A DNA stretch of 9,236 nt. Source: JAICYJ01 sp036263035. Lineage in GTDB: Bacteria > Actinomycetota > Thermoleophilia > Gaiellales > JAICJC01. A model generated the notes under the pieces. It was not told the DNA's origin, did no database searches, and was given only the letters and a program-made list of their open reading frames with translations. The stretch covers positions 1-9,236 of the forward strand of contig DATAHR010000247.1 in the NCBI GenBank assembly GCA_036263035.1. Direction: 5' to 3'. Below are positions 1 through 8,201 of the stretch, in pieces (position 1 is the first letter of the stretch; every line of letters starts with the position of its first letter). Both the position numbers and the translations under genes were made by a program.

Positions 1-1242
1 TCCGCGCTCGGCGTAGTCCCGGAACTCGTCGAAGCTCGCGCACGCGGGCGACAGCAGGACGACATCGCCGGCGCTCGCGCCCGCGGCGGCTGCCTGCACG
101 GCGTCCGCAAGGTGCGGATGCGTGCGGTGCGGCACGCGGGCCGCGGCCAGCGCCGACGCGATCTGGCCGGCAGCCTCACCGTACACGTCCACCGAGACAA
201 CAGGACCGTGAGCAACCGCCGTCGCCAGCTCGGCAAACGATGAGCCCTTGAGCGAGCCACCCAGGATCAGCCGCACGCCATCCTCGTATGCCGTCAGCGC
301 CTTGATGGCCGCCTCGGGGTTGGTCGCCTTGGAGTCGTCGACGAACGCGACGCCGTCCCGCACGGCCACCGTCTCCAGCCGGTGCGGCGGCGGGGTGAAC
401 GAGCGCAGCGCGCGATCGCGCGCCTCCCGGGGCACGCCGGCGGCTTCCGCGGCTGCTGCCGCGGCCAGCGCGTTCTCGAGGTTGTGGTCACCGCGGATCG
501 CCGAATGTTCCCAGTCGATCCGGTCGGACTGGTCGCGGCTGAACCAGATGCGCCGCCCGGAGCCGGGGATGGCGGCGTCGCGCAGAACGGGGTCGTCGGC
601 GTTCAGCACGGCGGTGTCCTCGGCCGTCTGGTTCTCGAAGATCCGCAGCTTGGCCGCCAGGTAGGCGGCGAAGCTGCCATGGCGGTCGAGGTGATCGGGG
701 GTCACCTGCAGGATGACCGCCACGCGTGCCCGGAACCGGTCGATGTCCTCCAGCTGGAAGCTCGACAGCTCGCAGGCGATCCACGTCTCGCGATCGACGC
801 GGCCGGCCAGCTCGCTGAGCGGCCGCCCCACGTTCCCGGCCACCTCGACCGGGACATTGCCGGCCCGCAGCATCGCCCCCACGAGCTCGGTGGTTGTCGT
901 CTTGCCGTTCGTCCCGGTGATGCCGATGATCGGGCTCTCGATCAGGCGATAGGCCAGCTCCACCTCGCTCCACACCGGCACGCCGGCCGCACGCGCGGCG
1001 GCGACCAGCGGGTGCCCCTCTGGCACACCGGGCGATTTCACCAGCGCTGTCGCTCCCTGCATCGGCACGATGTCCCCTTGGCCGACCAGTTCGACGCCGG
1101 CGGCCGCGAGCCTGTCGCGATCGATGTCCGGGGCGTCGTCGGCGCCCTGGATGAGGGCGTCGGGCAGCATCCGGCGGATCGCCTCAGAGGCGGCCAGGCC
1201 CGACCGCCGCAGGCCGAGCACGACGAAGCGCTCCCCGTTCAC
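1..1242 (-). CDS. murD: UDP-N-acetylmuramoyl-L-alanine--D-glutamate ligase (MurD), 3' end cut by the window edge
   Basis: Cytoplasmic ATP-dependent ligase that adds D-glutamate to UDP-MurNAc-L-Ala. I translated 414 codons from a GTG at 1242-1240; no stop occurs before base 1, and the frame is still in the usual C-terminal motif (SPACASFDEF, residues 398-407, then DYAERG), so probably only a short tail is missing. Visible: N-terminal nucleotide-fold VVLGLRRSG (7-15), P-loop GITGTNGKTTT (107-117), CELSSFQLE (157-165), TPDHLDRH (181-188), K198 in YLAAKLRIF (the lysine that is carbamylated in the family), GDHNLEN (251-257), PHRLE (286-290), DDSKATNPEA (302-311). The GTG overlaps the mraY stop (GTGA) and no Shine-Dalgarno sequence is visible, so translation is probably coupled. 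The stretch between NADD (214-217) and GDHN is about 18 residues shorter than I recall for E. coli MurD. MurE and MurF are separate genes here, and the SSFQLE and C-terminal motifs fit MurD best. Confidence 0.95.
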   Translation of the reverse strand, partial: MNGERFVVLGLRRSGLAASEAIRRMLPDALIQGADDAPDIDRDRLAAAGVELVGQGDIVPMQGATALVKSPGVPEGHPLVAAARAAGVPVWSEVELAYRLIESPIIGITGTNGKTTTTELVGAMLRAGNVPVEVAGNVGRPLSELAGRVDRETWIACELSSFQLEDIDRFRARVAVILQVTPDHLDRHGSFAAYLAAKLRIFENQTAEDTAVLNADDPVLRDAAIPGSGRRIWFSRDQSDRIDWEHSAIRGDHNLENALAAAAAAEAAGVPREARDRALRSFTPPPHRLETVAVRDGVAFVDDSKATNPEAAIKALTAYEDGVRLILGGSLKGSSFAELATAVAHGPVVSVDVYGEAAGQIASALAAARVPHRTHPHLADAVQAAAAGASAGDVVLLSPACASFDEFRDYAERG

Positions 1243-2249
1243 CGGAACTTCGAGTAGGCCAGGTAGTAGAGGACGAACCCGCTCGCGCCGCAGATCGAGG
1301 CGAGGATCCAGAAGCGGACGATGATCTTGTTCTCCGTCCACTCGAGCATCTCGAAGTGGTGGTGGATCGGCGCCATCAGGAACACCCGCCGGCGCGTGGC
1401 CTTGAAGAACAGCACCTGGATCGCGACCGACAGCGCCTCGACCACGAACACCCCGCCGATCAGGACGAGCAGCAGCTCGGTCTTGGTGAACACCGCCATC
1501 GCGGCCAGCGCGCCGCCGAGGCCGAACGACCCGGTGTCGCCCATGAAGACGTCGGCGGGGTAGGCGTTGTACCAGAGGAAGCCGACGCATCCCCCGACGA
1601 TCGCGGCGCCGATGATGGCGAGGTCGATGCGGCTGGCGGCGCCCTCGGGCGTGAGGCCGCCGGGCGAGAGGAAGGCGACGACCATCATCGCCGTGTAGGT
1701 CAGCATGGCGATCGTCATCGTGCCGGCGGCGAGGCCGTCGAGGCCGTCCGTGAGGTTGACCGCGTTGGCCCCGCCGGCGACCACCAGGAACAGCAGCCCG
1801 TAGTACAGCGGCCCCAGGTCGATGTGGAAGTCGAGCAGCGGCACGTACACGTCGGTCGACAGGTGCTCGCGGTGGGCGACGTAGCCGAGGGCGGCGGTCA
1901 CTGCGACCAGTCCCAGCATCTTCCAGCGGCCGGACAGGCCAAGCGATCGCCTGTGGGCCATCTTGAACCAGTCGTCGATGAACCCGATCGCCGCGCAGGC
2001 CAGCGTGACGCCTGCCACGGTCAGGGCCGGCGTTGTCCTCTTAGTCAACACTGCGAACGTCACCAGAGAGCATGCGAGCAGGACGAGGCCGCCCATCGTC
2101 GGCGTCCCCTGCTTGGACATGTGACCGGCCGGCCCCTCCTCGCGAATCGGCTGCCCAAGCGAGTTGCGCCGCACGAACGCAATGAACGCGGGTCCGGCGG
2201 CGATCGAGAGCATCATCGCGATCACGCCTGCCAGCAGCACCAGCTTCAC
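1239..2249 (-). CDS. mraY: Phospho-N-acetylmuramoyl-pentapeptide-transferase (MraY)
   Basis: Integral membrane enzyme that transfers phospho-MurNAc-pentapeptide from UDP to undecaprenyl phosphate, giving lipid I. The 336-residue product is strongly hydrophobic, with about ten likely membrane segments (for example near 4-24, 52-70, 76-92, 148-163, 178-195, 211-229, 258-280 and 311-331). Family motifs are intact: KQGTPTMGG (46-54), IDDWFK (91-96, the Asp pair), NLTDGLDGLAAG (165-176), GDTGSFGLGG (237-246) and APIHHHFE (293-300). It is slightly shorter than E. coli MraY (360) but not truncated. The start is GTG at 2249-2247, overlapping the murF stop as GTGA; a GGAGG lies 7 bases upstream inside murF and supports this start. 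It lies between the last cytoplasmic ligase gene (murF) and murD, the standard dcw order. Confidence 0.97.
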   Translation of the reverse strand: MKLVLLAGVIAMMLSIAAGPAFIAFVRRNSLGQPIREEGPAGHMSKQGTPTMGGLVLLACSLVTFAVLTKRTTPALTVAGVTLACAAIGFIDDWFKMAHRRSLGLSGRWKMLGLVAVTAALGYVAHREHLSTDVYVPLLDFHIDLGPLYYGLLFLVVAGGANAVNLTDGLDGLAAGTMTIAMLTYTAMMVVAFLSPGGLTPEGAASRIDLAIIGAAIVGGCVGFLWYNAYPADVFMGDTGSFGLGGALAAMAVFTKTELLLVLIGGVFVVEALSVAIQVLFFKATRRRVFLMAPIHHHFEMLEWTENKIIVRFWILASICGASGFVLYYLAYSKFR

Positions 2250-3562
2250 TCGAACGCCTCCACCAGCTCCTCGAGCCCCATGGAGCGGCTGGCCTTGACC
2301 AGCACGACGTCTCCGGGCCGGACGAGCTCAGGCAGCGCCTCCCTCGCCTCGGCGACGGTGGCGAACCAGTCACCGCCGTACAGCCGCGCGCGGGGCCCGA
2401 CGGCGATCACCTGCTCGATCCCGAGCTCGGCCACCGTCTGTCCGACCTCGCGGTGATACCGATCGGCCTCGTCGCCCAGCTCCGCCATGTCGCCCAGCAC
2501 CGCGACTCGCCGGCGGCCGCGGGCGACGGCGCTGAGATGCTCCAGCGCGGCCCGCATCGAGGTCGGGTTGGCGTTGTAGCAGTCGGCGATCAGCAGCCCG
2601 CCTCCGGGCAGCGGTAGCTCCTCGCCCCGCCAGCGCGAGAACGCCACCTCCAAGCGCTCGCTCCCGACGGCGTCCAGCGACAGTTCCAGGGCCTCATAGG
2701 CCGCCAGCGCGGCGGTCAGGTTGACGGCGTTGTGGGGTGCGGTGAAGCTCACGGGCACGTGCAAGGTTCGAGAGCCGACCCGGATCTCCGCCTCGCCCCC
2801 AGCCTCGTCCGGCTGGAAGGACAGCAGCTGCACGCCCGCGCCCTCCTCCGTCCCGAAGGTCACGACCCGGGCGGCCAGGCCCCTGAGATGCGGCTCGAGC
2901 AGCGGCTCGCCGTGCGGGACGATGGCGAGGCCGTCCGCGGGGAGCGCCGCGAGCAGCTCGGCCTTCGCGGCGGCGACGTTCTCGACCGTCCCGAGCAGCT
3001 CCAGATGCACCGGGCCGACGCCGGTCAGGATCCCTATCTCTGGCCGGGCGATCTCCGCCAGGTAGGCGATCTGGCCGAGCCCGCGCATGGCCATCTCCAC
3101 GATCGCCACCTCGGTCGACACCTCCAGGCGGCTGAGGGTGAGCGGCACGCCCAGCTCGTTGTTCTCGTTCTGCCGGCTCGCGACCAGCGAGGCGTGCGGC
3201 CCGACCAGCGCGGCGAGGATGTCCTTGGTCGAGGTCTTGCCCGTCGACCCGGTGATGCCGACCACCCTCGCCGTCGAGCGGAGCCGCACCTCGCGGGCGA
3301 GCACTCCGAGCGCCTCCAACGGGTCGTCGACGGCGATGCGGCCTGGACCCTCCGCGCCGCGGCGGACGAGCGCCGCCGCCGCGCCCGCGGCGATCGCCTG
3401 ATCGGCGAACACCGTGCCGTCGGCGCGCTCGCCGGCGAGCGCGACGAACAGGTCGCCGGGGCTCACCGTGCGTGAGTCGATCGAGACGCCGGTGACGATG
3501 GCGTCGGCCTGCGACTCGCCGTGCGTCAGCTCGGCGATCTCCGCGGTGCGGAGCTCGATCAT
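2246..3562 (-). CDS. murF: UDP-MurNAc-tripeptide--D-alanyl-D-alanine ligase (MurF)
   Basis: Cytoplasmic ATP-dependent ligase that adds the D-Ala-D-Ala dipeptide, completing the UDP-MurNAc-pentapeptide that MraY uses. The protein has 438 residues, close to the family norm. The N-terminal substrate domain has the typical GVSIDSRTVSPGDLFVAL (25-42). The ATPase domain has P-loop GITGSTGKTST (102-112; MurF-type GSTGKT in place of GTNGKT), NENNELGVPLTL (132-143), VEMAMRGLGQI (155-165), GPVHLELLG (183-191) and K200, in the place of the family's carbamylated lysine. PHN (276-278) stands at the usual GxHN site. The C-terminal domain has DCYNANPTSM (327-336) and VLGDMAELG (355-363). The DCYNANP motif and GSTGKT separate it from MurE and MurC. 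The ATG at 3562-3560 overlaps the murE stop (ATGA); only a weak purine run precedes it, so coupling to murE is likely. Confidence 0.96.
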   Translation of the reverse strand: MIELRTAEIAELTHGESQADAIVTGVSIDSRTVSPGDLFVALAGERADGTVFADQAIAAGAAAALVRRGAEGPGRIAVDDPLEALGVLAREVRLRSTARVVGITGSTGKTSTKDILAALVGPHASLVASRQNENNELGVPLTLSRLEVSTEVAIVEMAMRGLGQIAYLAEIARPEIGILTGVGPVHLELLGTVENVAAAKAELLAALPADGLAIVPHGEPLLEPHLRGLAARVVTFGTEEGAGVQLLSFQPDEAGGEAEIRVGSRTLHVPVSFTAPHNAVNLTAALAAYEALELSLDAVGSERLEVAFSRWRGEELPLPGGGLLIADCYNANPTSMRAALEHLSAVARGRRRVAVLGDMAELGDEADRYHREVGQTVAELGIEQVIAVGPRARLYGGDWFATVAEAREALPELVRPGDVVLVKASRSMGLEELVEAFE

Positions 3563-5004
3563 GTCCGGCTCTCGAGCTGCTCGAGCGCCTCGCGGGCGGC
3601 GACCCGGTCGTCGAAGGGGAGCGTCCGGTCGGCGAACTGCTGGCCCTGCTCGTGCCCCTTGCCGGCGATGACCACGACGTCGCCCGGCCGGGCCGCCTCG
3701 ACCGCGCGGGCGATCGCGGCGCGCCGGTCGAGCTCCACCTCCATCTCGAGCTCACCGGCGATCTCCTCGGCGATCGCCGCCGGGTCCTCGCTCCGCGAGT
3801 TGTCCGTCGTGACGATGGCGCGGTCGGCCAGCCTCCGAGCCACCGCGCCCATCATCGGTCGCTTGCCGCGGTCACGGTCGCCACCCGCCCCGAACACGAC
3901 GATCAGCGACCCGTCGGTGATCCGCCGCGCGGCGTGCAGGACGTTCTCGAGCGAGTCGGGCGTGTGGGCATAGTCGACCAGCACGGTGAACGGCTGGCCG
4001 GCGTCGACCGGCTCGAACCGCCCGGGCACGCCGCTGATCGAGGAGATGCCGCGGCGGACCGCGTCGTGCGGAAGCTCGATCAGCTCCGACAGGGCCACCG
4101 CGCAGAGCACGTTCTCGACGTTGAAGTCGCCGCGCAGCCGCACGTCCAGCGGCAGCGGCCCGCGCGGCGTGGAGGCAATCATCGCGATCGCCCCGCCGTT
4201 TCCTAACTCGAGCGCCTGCGGCCGCACGCCGGCCTCCTCGTCCCGCGCGGCGTACGTCAGCACGGGGCCGCTCGTCTCGCGCGCCAGCCGGCGCCCGTAC
4301 TCGTCCCCGACGTTCACGGCGGCGGGCCAGTCGCCCGTCTGGAACAGCCGCCGCTTCGCGAGGTAGTAGTCCTCCATCGTCGGATGGAAGTCCAGGTGGT
4401 CCTGGGTCAGGTTGGTGAACCCGGCGGCGGCGAAGCGCGTGCCCGCCACGCGGCCCAGCTCGAGCGCGTGCGACGACACCTCCATCGCGCAGCTCTGGTC
4501 GTCGGCGTCGGCCATGGCGCGGAACAGCGCCTGCAGGTCGATGCTCTCCGGGGTCGTGCGCTTGACCTCGGCGACCTGGCCACCGATACGCGACTCCACC
4601 GTCCCCAGCAGGCCGGGGCGCAGCCCGGCAGCCTCGAGGATCGCGTACATGAGGAACGCCGTCGTCGTCTTCCCGTTCGTCCCGGTGATCCCGACCACGT
4701 CCAGCTGCCGGCTGGGATGGCCGTAGAACGCATCGGCCGCCGGGCCCATCGCCATGCGGGACGATGCGACGCGCAGCTGCGGCAGCTCGACGTCGAGGAA
4801 GCGCTCGACCACGAGCGCCTCGGCGCCGCGCTCGACGGCTCGGCCTGCGAAGTCGTGGCCGTCGGCGCGGAAGCCTGGCACGCAGAAGTGAAGGGCGCCG
4901 GGCTCGACCGCCTCGGCGTCGTACGTCAGCGACGTGATGGCGCCCGATGCACTGCCCCGTACCTCGAGCGGCCCGATCGCTGGGATCAGGTTGGAGAGTT
5001 CCAA
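3559..5004 (-). CDS. murE: UDP-MurNAc-L-Ala-D-Glu--diamino acid ligase (MurE), probably meso-diaminopimelate-adding
   Basis: Cytoplasmic ligase that adds the third residue of the stem peptide. The protein has 481 residues. It has the N-terminal UDP-binding domain (SLTYDAEAVEPGALHFCVPG, 25-44), P-loop GITGTNGKTTT (105-115), TTPES (150-154), EVSSHAL (175-181), LTQDHLDFH (199-207), K217 in YYLAKRRLF (carbamylated lysine position), RGDFNVEN (291-298), VDYAHTPDSLENVL (343-356) and GKGHEQGQ (448-455). The diamino-acid motif reads DNSR (401-404) where most diaminopimelate enzymes have DNPR; the Arg and the GKGHE Glu (E452) that contact the substrate are kept, so I infer meso-DAP but not with certainty. 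The start is TTG at 5004-5002: an in-frame TAA lies 12 bases upstream, the next in-frame Met is residue 84, and the N-terminal domain needs this start. It follows ftsI after 16 bases with no strong Shine-Dalgarno sequence. Confidence 0.95.
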   Translation of the reverse strand: MELSNLIPAIGPLEVRGSASGAITSLTYDAEAVEPGALHFCVPGFRADGHDFAGRAVERGAEALVVERFLDVELPQLRVASSRMAMGPAADAFYGHPSRQLDVVGITGTNGKTTTAFLMYAILEAAGLRPGLLGTVESRIGGQVAEVKRTTPESIDLQALFRAMADADDQSCAMEVSSHALELGRVAGTRFAAAGFTNLTQDHLDFHPTMEDYYLAKRRLFQTGDWPAAVNVGDEYGRRLARETSGPVLTYAARDEEAGVRPQALELGNGGAIAMIASTPRGPLPLDVRLRGDFNVENVLCAVALSELIELPHDAVRRGISSISGVPGRFEPVDAGQPFTVLVDYAHTPDSLENVLHAARRITDGSLIVVFGAGGDRDRGKRPMMGAVARRLADRAIVTTDNSRSEDPAAIAEEIAGELEMEVELDRRAAIARAVEAARPGDVVVIAGKGHEQGQQFADRTLPFDDRVAAREALEQLESRT

Positions 5005-5020
5005 GCCGTCTGGACGTTAC

Positions 5021-6760
5021 TCAGTCGACGGGACGGTCGGGCGGGATCGCCAGATCCTTCGTCAGGAAGCTCGCGATCTGCTGGAAGGCCGGCGCGGCGA
5101 CGATGCCGCCGAAGATGTTCGATCGCGGGGAGTCGACGACGACCATCACCTCGACCCGCGGGTCATCCGCCGGCAGGAAGCCGACGAACGAGGCGACGTA
5201 GTTCCGCGTCGAGTAGCCGAGCCCGTGCGCCAGCGCCTTCTGGGCCGTTCCCGTCTTGCCCGCGACGGTGTAGCCGGGCACCTGTGCCCGCACGCCGGTG
5301 CCGGCGGCCGTGTCGACGACGCCCTTCAGCATGTCCACCAGCGTGTGGTCGACGGCGGGGCTGAGGATGCGGCGGCGCTCGACCTTGGGCGCGGGCTGGC
5401 CGGAGATGCGCTTGATCACGTGCGGCTGCACCATGACGCCGCCATTGGCGATGCCCGAGTACATCGCCGCCATCTGCAGCGGCGTGACGGCGATGCCCTG
5501 CCCGATCGGGATGTTGCCGATCGACGAGGAGTACCACCGGTCCGGCGGCAGCAGCGCGGGGTTCGCCTCGTGCAGCCCGATGCCCGTCGGCCGCCCGAAT
5601 CCCCATTTGCGGATCCACGAGTAGAGCGGCTCCTTCTGCACCATCTCGGCAATCGTGACGGTTCCCACGTTGCTCGACTGCTGCAGGATCTGGGCGGCGG
5701 TCAGCGAGATCGGCCCGCGCGGCACGTCGTCGTGGATGACGCGATCGCCCACCTGCAGCTTGTAGGGCAGGTTGTGGAACGGCGTGTCCGGCCTCAGCCA
5801 GCCCTGCGTCAGCGCCGCGGCGAAGGTGACCACCTTGAACGTCGACCCGGGCTCGTAGGAGTACTCGACCGCCATGTTGTGGCTGTCGCGCTGGAACTGG
5901 TACTGCGACAGGTCGTGGACGGCGTTGTTGTCGTAGCCGGGCGCCGTGGCCATGGCCAGGATCTCGCCGGTGCGGGGATCGAGCACGATCGCGGTCGCCG
6001 TGTGCGCCCGGGTGCTGCGCACCGTCGCGTCGAGCACCGACTGCACCTTCTGCTGGATCGAGCGGTCGATGGTGAGGGTGACGTTGTGCCCCGCCACGGG
6101 CCGGCGGACGGTGACCGAGTCGAGCGAGATGCCTCCGGGGCCGCGGATCTCGAGCTTCTTCGCGCTGCGGCCGGTCAGCAGCCGGTTGTACTGCTGCTCG
6201 ATGCCTGCCCCGTCGGCGCCCGAGTCGTTGTCGTCCACGAAGCCGAGCAGCTGGGCCGCCACCGTGTTCGCCGGGTACGCCCGCGCGATGGTGTCGGTCA
6301 GGAAGAGGCCGGGCGGGTGCCCCGCCATGATCTCGGCCGCCACCGTGGGGTCGAGCCGGCGAATGATCCGAACCTGGGCCAGGTCGCTGGTCACGCCCGG
6401 CACGGTGAGCAGGGCAGCCAGCCGCTTCACCTCGCGCGCGAGCTTCTTCTTGTGCTTGAGGCTGTAGCCGAGCTTCTGCGCGATGTACGACGCCGTCTGC
6501 GTCGGGTCGACCACCTGCGTGGGGTGCGCCCACAGATCCTTGGCCGGGACGTCCTCGGCCAGCACGTTGCCGTCGCGGTCCCTGATCTCGCCGCGGGGGG
6601 TGCGGATCTCGACGGTGCTGCTCTGCTGGCCGTGCGCCCGCGCGGCCAGGGCGTCCGCCTGGATCACCTGGATGTAGACCGCTCGCCCGATCACCATGGC
6701 GAAGGCGAGTGCGAAGAGCGTGACGATCAGCCGCAGCCGCTGCTTCGCCTGCGTGGTCAT
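5021..6760 (-). CDS. ftsI: Septal peptidoglycan transpeptidase, class B penicillin-binding protein (FtsI/PBP3 type)
   Basis: Membrane-anchored D,D-transpeptidase that cross-links septal peptidoglycan, normally working with FtsW. From the ATG at 6760-6758 the protein has 579 residues: a short basic N-terminus, one membrane segment (about 9-30), the PBP dimerisation domain opening with RGEIRDRDGNVLA (56-68), then the transpeptidase domain. All three active-site motifs are present: STFK (306-309, nucleophile Ser306), SSN (362-364) and KTGT (502-505). The C-terminus ends soon after the transpeptidase fold, so there is no PASTA domain. The reading frame extends 109 codons further upstream, but that part lies inside ftsL. 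The chosen ATG overlaps the ftsL stop (ATGA), has AGGGA 5 bases upstream, and starts just before the membrane anchor. The position between ftsL and murE supports the divisome paralogue over an elongation PBP2. Confidence 0.95.
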   Translation of the reverse strand: MTTQAKQRLRLIVTLFALAFAMVIGRAVYIQVIQADALAARAHGQQSSTVEIRTPRGEIRDRDGNVLAEDVPAKDLWAHPTQVVDPTQTASYIAQKLGYSLKHKKKLAREVKRLAALLTVPGVTSDLAQVRIIRRLDPTVAAEIMAGHPPGLFLTDTIARAYPANTVAAQLLGFVDDNDSGADGAGIEQQYNRLLTGRSAKKLEIRGPGGISLDSVTVRRPVAGHNVTLTIDRSIQQKVQSVLDATVRSTRAHTATAIVLDPRTGEILAMATAPGYDNNAVHDLSQYQFQRDSHNMAVEYSYEPGSTFKVVTFAAALTQGWLRPDTPFHNLPYKLQVGDRVIHDDVPRGPISLTAAQILQQSSNVGTVTIAEMVQKEPLYSWIRKWGFGRPTGIGLHEANPALLPPDRWYSSSIGNIPIGQGIAVTPLQMAAMYSGIANGGVMVQPHVIKRISGQPAPKVERRRILSPAVDHTLVDMLKGVVDTAAGTGVRAQVPGYTVAGKTGTAQKALAHGLGYSTRNYVASFVGFLPADDPRVEVMVVVDSPRSNIFGGIVAAPAFQQIASFLTKDLAIPPDRPVD

Positions 6761-7233
6761 GGCGTTCCCTGGCGGGCCCGCTGGCGCTGCGCCGGGCCCT
6801 TGGGCACCCCCATCCGGGGATGAGCCGGCCCGGTTCGATGGGCGGCCGGATGCAGCCGCAGGTAGTCCGCCTTCGCGGGCACCGCAGGCACCATGCCGAG
6901 CTGCTTCGCGAGCGAGCTGATGCGGCCGATCCCCGACATCTCGGCGACGTGCGACTGCAACGACTGGTTCTCGGCGCGGAGGCTCGCGACCTGGCCGGAC
7001 AGCCGGCCGGCCTCGATCGAGTTGCGCAGGGCGGCCACGTTGACGGCCACCACGCCTCCCAGCAGGGCCGCGATCACGAGCACCCACATGACGCCCGCGC
7101 CGACAGGCGAGCGCCCCGCCCGCGGTCGCGCGAGTGTCGCGCGCCGGCTGGTTCGCCGCGGCGCGGATGCGGGCTTGGGCTCCGTGCGGCGCGGTCGTGC
7201 CGGACGGCTCGGTGCCGGAGCGGCGAGGCTCAT
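6757..7233 (-). CDS. ftsL: Cell division protein FtsL-like: single-pass membrane protein with a coiled coil
   Basis: A likely FtsL, the bitopic divisome protein that pairs with FtsB/DivIC and helps activate FtsW-FtsI. The family is poorly conserved, so the call rests on architecture and position. From the ATG at 7233-7231 the protein has 158 residues: a long Pro/Arg/Ala-rich cytoplasmic tail (1-45), one membrane helix (about 47-66, VGAGVMW then VLVIAALLGG), a periplasm-side heptad-like coil (about 68-110, with LRNSI, LSGQVASLRAEN and LQSHVAEM), and the FtsL/DivIC-like ending ISSLAKQLGMVPAVPAKADY (105-124). A Pro/Arg-rich tail of about 30 residues follows. The start codon shares one base with the rsmH stop (TGATG), and the stop overlaps the ftsI start (ATGA). 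A longer in-frame start at 7392 would lie well inside rsmH and add low-complexity Arg/Ala sequence, so I rejected it. Confidence 0.85.
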   Translation of the reverse strand: MSLAAPAPSRPARPRRTEPKPASAPRRTSRRATLARPRAGRSPVGAGVMWVLVIAALLGGVVAVNVAALRNSIEAGRLSGQVASLRAENQSLQSHVAEMSGIGRISSLAKQLGMVPAVPAKADYLRLHPAAHRTGPAHPRMGVPKGPAQRQRARQGTP

Positions 7234-8201
7234 CAGGCGGTCGTTCGCTCCGCGGCGCGCAGCTTGGCCGAGGCGGAGCGCGGGTTCACGCAGCGCTCGT
7301 CGACGCTTGGCACCACGGCCCGCGTCGTCAGCGGCCGCAGCGCCGGCTCGTGCCCACAGACGCAGATGGGAAAGTCGGGCGGGCAGGTGCAACCCCGTGC
7401 GCCGTCGCGGATGAACCGCTTCACGATCCGGTCCTCCAGCGAGTGGAAGCTGATCACCGCCAGGCGACCGCCCGGCGCGAGCAGCTCGAGCGCGAGGTCG
7501 AGGCCCTCGCGCAGCGACTCCAGCTCGTCGTTGACGGCGATCCGCAGCGCCTGGAACGACCGCTTCGCCGGATGGCCCTGGCCGAACCGGCTGGGCGTCG
7601 GGATCGCGGACTTGATCACGTCGACCAGGTCGCCCGTGCGGGTAAACGGCTCGCGAGCGCGCCGGCGCGTGATCGCCCGTGCGATCTGCCGGGAGAAGCG
7701 CTCCTCGCCGTACTCGCGAAGCACCTGGGCGATCTCGCGCTCGTCCCAGTCGTTCACGATGTCGGCGGCGGTCACGTCGCCGCCCGGATCCATCCGCATG
7801 TCGAGCGGCGCATCGGCGGCGTAGCTGAACCCGCGCTCCGGCCGGTCGACCTGCATCGAGGAGATCCCGAGGTCGAGCAGCAGCGCGTTGGCCTGCAGCC
7901 CGGTCGCCACAAGGTTGCGCATGACAAGTGCGAAGTTGCCGTTGATGAACCGCGTGCCCGCCGTCGCCCGTGCGGCGAACTGGTTGAAGTAGAGCTCCGC
8001 CTCCGGGTCGCGGTCGATTGCGATGTAGCAGCCGTCGCCGTGCAGGTACGGCTCCAGCTGGGCCGCGTGGCCGCCTGCGCCGAAGGTGCCGTCGACCACG
8101 GTGTCACCGGGCTGCAGATCCAGCAGCTCGGCGACCTCCGAGGCGAGGACGGGGACATGATCCATGGCGGCGCTACGGCTGTGAGAGACGTTCGGCAACA
8201 T
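7233..8201 (-). CDS. rsmH: 16S rRNA (cytosine(1402)-N(4))-methyltransferase RsmH (MraW)
   Basis: SAM-dependent methyltransferase that modifies C1402 of 16S rRNA in the decoding centre; it is almost always the gene after mraZ. The 322-residue protein has HVPVLASEV (15-23), SAM-binding VVDGTFGAGGHA (35-46), AIDRDP (61-66), LLLDLGISSMQVDRPERGFS (107-126), DAPLDMRMD (130-138), RSFQALRIAVNDEL (214-227), SFHSLEDRIVKRF (251-263), a four-cysteine segment (Cys 271, 273, 280, 282) and NPRSASAKLRAAER (306-319). The start is uncertain. The ATG at 8201 overlaps mraZ by 29 bases and has GGAG 8 bases upstream. The ATG at 8165 lies 7 bases after the mraZ stop and begins at the family's conserved core (MDHVPVL) but has no visible Shine-Dalgarno sequence. 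I list the longer form because of its ribosome-binding site; the 12 extra residues (MLPNVSHSRSAA) have no family support. Confidence 0.95.
   Translation of the reverse strand: MLPNVSHSRSAAMDHVPVLASEVAELLDLQPGDTVVDGTFGAGGHAAQLEPYLHGDGCYIAIDRDPEAELYFNQFAARATAGTRFINGNFALVMRNLVATGLQANALLLDLGISSMQVDRPERGFSYAADAPLDMRMDPGGDVTAADIVNDWDEREIAQVLREYGEERFSRQIARAITRRRAREPFTRTGDLVDVIKSAIPTPSRFGQGHPAKRSFQALRIAVNDELESLREGLDLALELLAPGGRLAVISFHSLEDRIVKRFIRDGARGCTCPPDFPICVCGHEPALRPLTTRAVVPSVDERCVNPRSASAKLRAAERTTA

Noticed and set aside
1356..2456. Plus-strand frame of 366 codons opposite mraY and the murF end
   Set aside because: Low-complexity His/Arg/Glu-rich translation with no motifs, antisense to clear MraY transmembrane coding sequence.
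5163..6533. Minus-strand frame of 456 codons overlapping ftsI in another frame
   Set aside because: Its translation is Arg/Gly/Ala/Pro-rich noise, while the ftsI frame carries all transpeptidase motifs.
4934..6823. Long open frame of 629 codons on the plus strand opposite ftsI and the start of murE
   Set aside because: It is the antisense shadow of a GC-rich gene: rich in Arg/Val/Asp/His, no recognisable domain, and fully covered by well-supported ftsI on the other strand.
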